Assembly (NCBI GenBank): GCA_018606805.1
Contig: JAGYWI010000002.1
Span: forward strand, 62,001 to 126,000
DNA: 64,000 bases
Reading direction: 5' to 3'
Origin: Candidatus Magnetomicrobium cryptolimnococcus
GTDB lineage: Bacteria; Nitrospirota; Thermodesulfovibrionia; Thermodesulfovibrionales; Magnetobacteriaceae
In this document: piece by piece, positions 61,097 to 64,000 of the stretch
Layout: each line of letters begins with the position of its first letter
Numbering within the stretch: the first letter of the stretch is position 1
Notes under the pieces: generated by a model
Told to the model about the DNA's origin: nothing
The model's input: the letters and a program-made list of their open reading frames with translations, nothing else
Databases searched by the model: none
Position numbers and translations under genes: made by a program

Positions 61097-62251
61097 ATGG
61101 ATGCGGTTTTAGCACAAAATCTAACAAAAATATATAAACTATACACTAAACCAATACACCGTCTAAAAGAGTTGCTTTTAAGGGGAAAGTGTCATGAGGA
61201 GTTTACAGCGCTTATGGACGTATCTTTTAGTCTTAAAAAAGGTGAAACACTTGGCGTTATTGGCGACAACGGCGCTGGTAAGAGCACGCTTTTAAAGATA
61301 TTGGCAAAAACCCTAAAGCCGACAAAAGGGTATGTTACCGTAAACGGCATAACGGCTTCACTTTTAGAGTTAGGCACGGGGTTTCATCCGGAGTTTACAG
61401 GCATCGAAAACGTGTTTTTTTATGGCTCACTGCTTGGCATAGACACTCAACATATGAAAAGACGCCTTGGCGATATTGTTGACTTTGCTGGGCTTGGCGA
61501 ATTCATAAACTATCCAGTTAAGACATATTCATCTGGTATGTACGTCAGGTTAGCCTTTTCCGTGGCTACTAATGTGGAGCCAGATGTCTTAATAATAGAT
61601 GAGGCACTTTCGGTAGGCGACCAAAGCTTTCAAAAAAAATGTCTCGAACGCATGAGTGATTTTAAAAAATGCAATAAGACAATAATATTTTGCTCACACG
61701 ATTTGTATCAGGTAAAATCATTTTGTGATAGCGTCATATGGCTTAATAAAGGCAATGTCGAACTGGCTGGTAACGCTCACGCTGTAGTAAACGCCTACAT
61801 GGGCTACGAGCAGCTTAGGCTTGAACAATATAAAAGCGACTCAGGGATTTTTAACGATAGCAAAATAGAGGGGACTTTTTTGTTTATTAAGGGCTTAACT
61901 GCCAAACAACCAACGTCTGATTCCATTTATATGGAATTTACAGTTAAATGCACACAACCGCTCTACGGCCACATCGGATGGGCTATCTTTAGGCTTGATA
62001 AACTAAAGGTATCATTCATGACAACAAAGGCACAAGGACACGAAGCATTTCATTTTAACGGCTCACACAAGGTAATTATTCAAATAGACTCTCTCAACAT
62101 AGTAACAGATAAGTACCTACTATACGTTGGCATACTGGATAAAGAGGCATTTAAACCGCTGGCAATAGAATATATGGAATTTGAACTAAATACCGGTTAC
62201 GATGTCTTCACCTCCGTGTGCCACCTAAATTCGACTATCCATGTTAAATAA
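61097..62251 (+). CDS. ABC transporter ATPase with C-terminal glycan-binding domain (Wzt-like)
   Basis: 384 aa. Nucleotide-binding domain with Walker A GDNGAGKST (56-64), LLELGTGFHPEFTGIEN (the Q-loop region typical of Wzt), signature YSSGMYVRLAFSVAT, Walker B DVLIIDEALSVGD and H-loop FCSHD. From about residue 250 a beta-sandwich (YMEFTVKCTQPLYGHIGWAI, HVIIQIDSLNIV-like strands) fits the Wzt C-terminal domain that recognises the capped non-reducing end of the glycan. Overlaps the glycosyltransferase gene by 11 bases. Confidence 0.92.
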   Translation: MDAVLAQNLTKIYKLYTKPIHRLKELLLRGKCHEEFTALMDVSFSLKKGETLGVIGDNGAGKSTLLKILAKTLKPTKGYVTVNGITASLLELGTGFHPEFTGIENVFFYGSLLGIDTQHMKRRLGDIVDFAGLGEFINYPVKTYSSGMYVRLAFSVATNVEPDVLIIDEALSVGDQSFQKKCLERMSDFKKCNKTIIFCSHDLYQVKSFCDSVIWLNKGNVELAGNAHAVVNAYMGYEQLRLEQYKSDSGIFNDSKIEGTFLFIKGLTAKQPTSDSIYMEFTVKCTQPLYGHIGWAIFRLDKLKVSFMTTKAQGHEAFHFNGSHKVIIQIDSLNIVTDKYLLYVGILDKEAFKPLAIEYMEFELNTGYDVFTSVCHLNSTIHVK

Positions 62252-63362
62252 AAACCTTACACTAACTATATCAATAGTAACCTATAACTCCAAGCACGTA
62301 ATAGCTCCATGCCTTGATTCTATAATTAGTACGGTTAACAATGTTGATTACGAAATAATAGTCGTTGATAACGCCTCAACGGATGCAACAGCTAAATACA
62401 TAAAAAATAACTATCCATCAGTTACACTAATAGCAAATACCGAAAACATCGGCTTTGGCCGTGCACATAATCAGGCATTTAAAAATGCCAAAGGACAATT
62501 TTTTTTAATATTAAACCCAGATACCATAATACACGAAAACACCATTGAAAGGCTCATTGACTTTATGTGTGAAACGCCAGAGGCTACCCTTTGTGGATGT
62601 AAAATCTACTGGGACGATAACAAAGGCTTTCAATTCCCGGATTTAAAACTTCATAACCTAATGACAGCTATCTTACATTTTACACCGTTTTTGCTGCACT
62701 TTCCAAAAAGCCACGCGGCAAAAACATACTGGCAAACGGCATACAAATTTTGGGCAGCTACAAAACCCATAGAAGTAGAGGCTATAACAGGTGGCTTTAT
62801 GCTAATAAAAAGCAATGTCTATGAAACTATAGCTGGTTTTGATGAGGGATTTTTCCTATTTTTTGAAGAACATGACCTTATGCGTCGCATTAATAAAGCC
62901 GGTTATAAAATCTATTATCTGCCTGACGTATCCATACAACACTATTTTGAAGAAAGCTGCCGGCACTCCTCCATGGATATCGGAAAGATATACACACAAA
63001 GCGCATTTTACTATTACAAAAAACATTATGGTACTTTTGGAACGTTATTTATAAGGAGTTTATTTAAACTAAATAAAATAATTCAAAGACAAAAAGCTAA
63101 AGGTAAAATGCTTTCAAAATATGAAAAAAAAGGTTTTCAAAGATTAACACCTAATAGCAATGGAGATATTGTAATAGAAAGCAAACAACCGTCATTTATA
63201 GTGGAAATAGCTTACTCGCCTGAGTTTGCAGACCGTGGCGGTATGTTTGTAAATAATAGCATGCTAACTCTAAATAATAATATATTAAACCGCCTGCCTA
63301 ACAATAAGGGATTTTTGAGGATTTTTAGTACTGATGAAATTTATATTCTAAGCCAAATGTGA
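62241..63362 (+). CDS. Family 2 glycosyltransferase
   Basis: 373 aa. GT-A fold with TISIVTYNSKHVIAPCLDSI, VVDNASTDATAKYI, ENIGFGRAHNQAF, LILNPDTII (residues 90-98; NPD in place of DxD) and GGFMLIKSNVYE with FEEHDLMRRI, the pattern of WbbL-like rhamnosyltransferases. No membrane helix. By position it probably adds a sugar to the glycan exported by the preceding ABC transporter. The last 60 residues are less conserved and end in a beta-rich segment. Confidence 0.92.
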   Translation: MLNKNLTLTISIVTYNSKHVIAPCLDSIISTVNNVDYEIIVVDNASTDATAKYIKNNYPSVTLIANTENIGFGRAHNQAFKNAKGQFFLILNPDTIIHENTIERLIDFMCETPEATLCGCKIYWDDNKGFQFPDLKLHNLMTAILHFTPFLLHFPKSHAAKTYWQTAYKFWAATKPIEVEAITGGFMLIKSNVYETIAGFDEGFFLFFEEHDLMRRINKAGYKIYYLPDVSIQHYFEESCRHSSMDIGKIYTQSAFYYYKKHYGTFGTLFIRSLFKLNKIIQRQKAKGKMLSKYEKKGFQRLTPNSNGDIVIESKQPSFIVEIAYSPEFADRGGMFVNNSMLTLNNNILNRLPNNKGFLRIFSTDEIYILSQM

Positions 63363-63464
63363 AACATTTTCACTATTATCTCCCAGCAAATTTTCAAAAT
63401 CCAATGCTGAGTTAATTTAATACCCTATATAGTATTATACTCACTAATGTATACCAAAATAAAT

Positions 63465-63567
63465 AAGGACACAAATTGTAGATAATAAAAATATGGGAGC
63501 CTCATGGGGCTTCCCCTACGATACACGTATTTTTGTAGGGGCTAACCTTTCGCGTGTTCGCCCTTAA
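63465..63567 (+). repeat. Repeat A, copy 3 with a changed core
   Basis: The edges ACACAAATTGTAGATAATAA and TACGATACACGTATTTTTG match copies 1 and 2, but the hairpin core between them is different (GGGAGCC/GGCTTCCC in place of GGGCAGAC/GTCTGCCC). TGTAGGGGCTAACC follows, then CTTTCGCGTGTTCGCCC. Confidence 0.75.
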
Positions 63568-63615
63568 TTTTTGTTACCGAGTAAATCAAAACGCACTATG
63601 ATAAAAAATACAGCT

Positions 63616-63877
63616 ATTATTTTTTGCAAACCATTTTTATTGTGGTATAAGTTATAATAGTACAAAATAGTTACGGTTGTATGATACAGGGTAGCGGATT
63701 TCAAAGAAATGTAAACAGGTTTTCTGAAATTTATCATTTCTGCTAAGGCAGAAAACTAGAAAGCGGGTTTTAATCTGGTTTTACTCTACTGGTTTTACGC
63801 TAATTGAAGGACTGCTATAAAAGAATATACACTGAGGTAGCATATAAGGCATATAATTAAAGATGGGGGAATTTTTT
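63616..63877 (+). other. Upstream region of the last gene, with hairpin and direct repeat
   Basis: It contains an inverted copy of the ATGGTTTGCAAA motif (63616-63652), a TATAAT (63653-63658) without a good -35, a perfect 7-bp hairpin TTTCTGC-TAAG-GCAGAAA (63737-63754) and a direct repeat CTGGTTTTAC (63774 and 63790). If transcription starts near 63665, the leader would be about 210 bases long. I cannot match it to a known riboswitch. Confidence 0.4.
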
Positions 63878-64000
63878 ATGTCTACAGAAACATTAACAGA
63901 GGAAAAAGCAGAAAGCGCTCTGGCTGCCGGTGATAACGGTGACGGATTAGACAGTGCAGATAGCGGTTTAATGACTGACAATAAAGAAGGGCAACAGCAA
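63878..64000 (+). CDS. Start of an acidic protein, cut by the right edge
   Basis: ATG at 63878 is preceded by a GGGGGA ribosome binding site 6-7 bases upstream, and the frame is open to the end of the window (41 codons). The visible sequence is rich in Glu, Asp, Ala and Gly (STETLTEEKAESALAAGDNG and so on) and looks like a disordered N-terminal segment. The family cannot be recognised from this part. Confidence 0.6.
   Translation, partial: MSTETLTEEKAESALAAGDNGDGLDSADSGLMTDNKEGQQQ

Overview
The window reads as ordinary bacterial chromosome, AT-rich, with densely packed genes on both strands and many hairpin-forming repeats between them. No phage, plasmid or rRNA genes are visible. The gene set suggests a motile, Gram-negative, anaerobic or facultative bacterium: a chemotaxis operon, pyruvate phosphate dikinase, formate-tetrahydrofolate ligase, a NuoE/NuoF-type NADH-oxidising module, an acetate kinase/PduL fusion and an ABC-type polysaccharide exporter. 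Protein style and the repeats remind me of Nitrospirota (Thermodesulfovibrionia or magnetotactic relatives), but there is no decisive marker gene here and I hold that assignment at low to moderate confidence.

Layout. 1-10 kb: the end of an unknown protein, valS, nadC, ppdK (minus strand) and mutS. 10-20 kb: tRNA-Arg(ACG) with queF, convergent trpF, then a long minus-strand chemotaxis operon (HEAT-repeat protein, cheR, cheY, a CheW-CheZ fusion, cheA, cheB, cheW). 20-32 kb: a CPA1 antiporter with a C-terminal cNMP-like domain, a histidine phosphatase, DUF4337 and DUF29 proteins, a V4R / hybrid kinase / HD-GYP operon and a periplasmic-sensor histidine kinase that has lost its phospho-acceptor His. 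32-40 kb: fmdB between two inverted multi-hairpin repeats, then NYN, DUF167, pdxJ, acpS and nnr, a secreted protein, and a three-domain cNMP-like/acetate kinase/PduL fusion. 40-50 kb: an accessory island with a coiled-coil protein, a broken WD40 paralogue, a membrane protein, a STAND-NTPase/14-WD40 protein with a HEPN-like partner, and arsC-acr3. 49.6-54.4 kb: a dedicated Hsp70 cassette (GrpE-like, Hsp70, large helical protein, degenerate J protein). 55-64 kb: fhs, nuoF- and nuoE-like genes, a RelE/AbrB toxin-antitoxin pair, an O-antigen-type ABC exporter with a glycosyltransferase, and the start of another gene at the right edge.

How the genes may work together. ppdK, the Ack/PduL fusion, fhs and nuoEF-like genes fit acetyl-CoA/acetate and C1 metabolism with NADH-linked electron transfer. 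Signalling is rich: a full chemotaxis set including a phosphatase fusion, a V4R-kinase-HD-GYP pathway probably lowering c-di-GMP, and two proteins whose cNMP-type domains lack the usual phosphate-binding Arg.

The strongest candidates for undescribed biology are the Hsp70 cassette, the HEPN-like/STAND-WD40 pair, the triple-domain acetate enzyme, the CheW-CheZ fusion, and an intergenic repeat ecology in which a 21-nt hairpin unit sits inside larger palindromic repeats and long multi-hairpin elements occur as inverted pairs, one pair enclosing fmdB.
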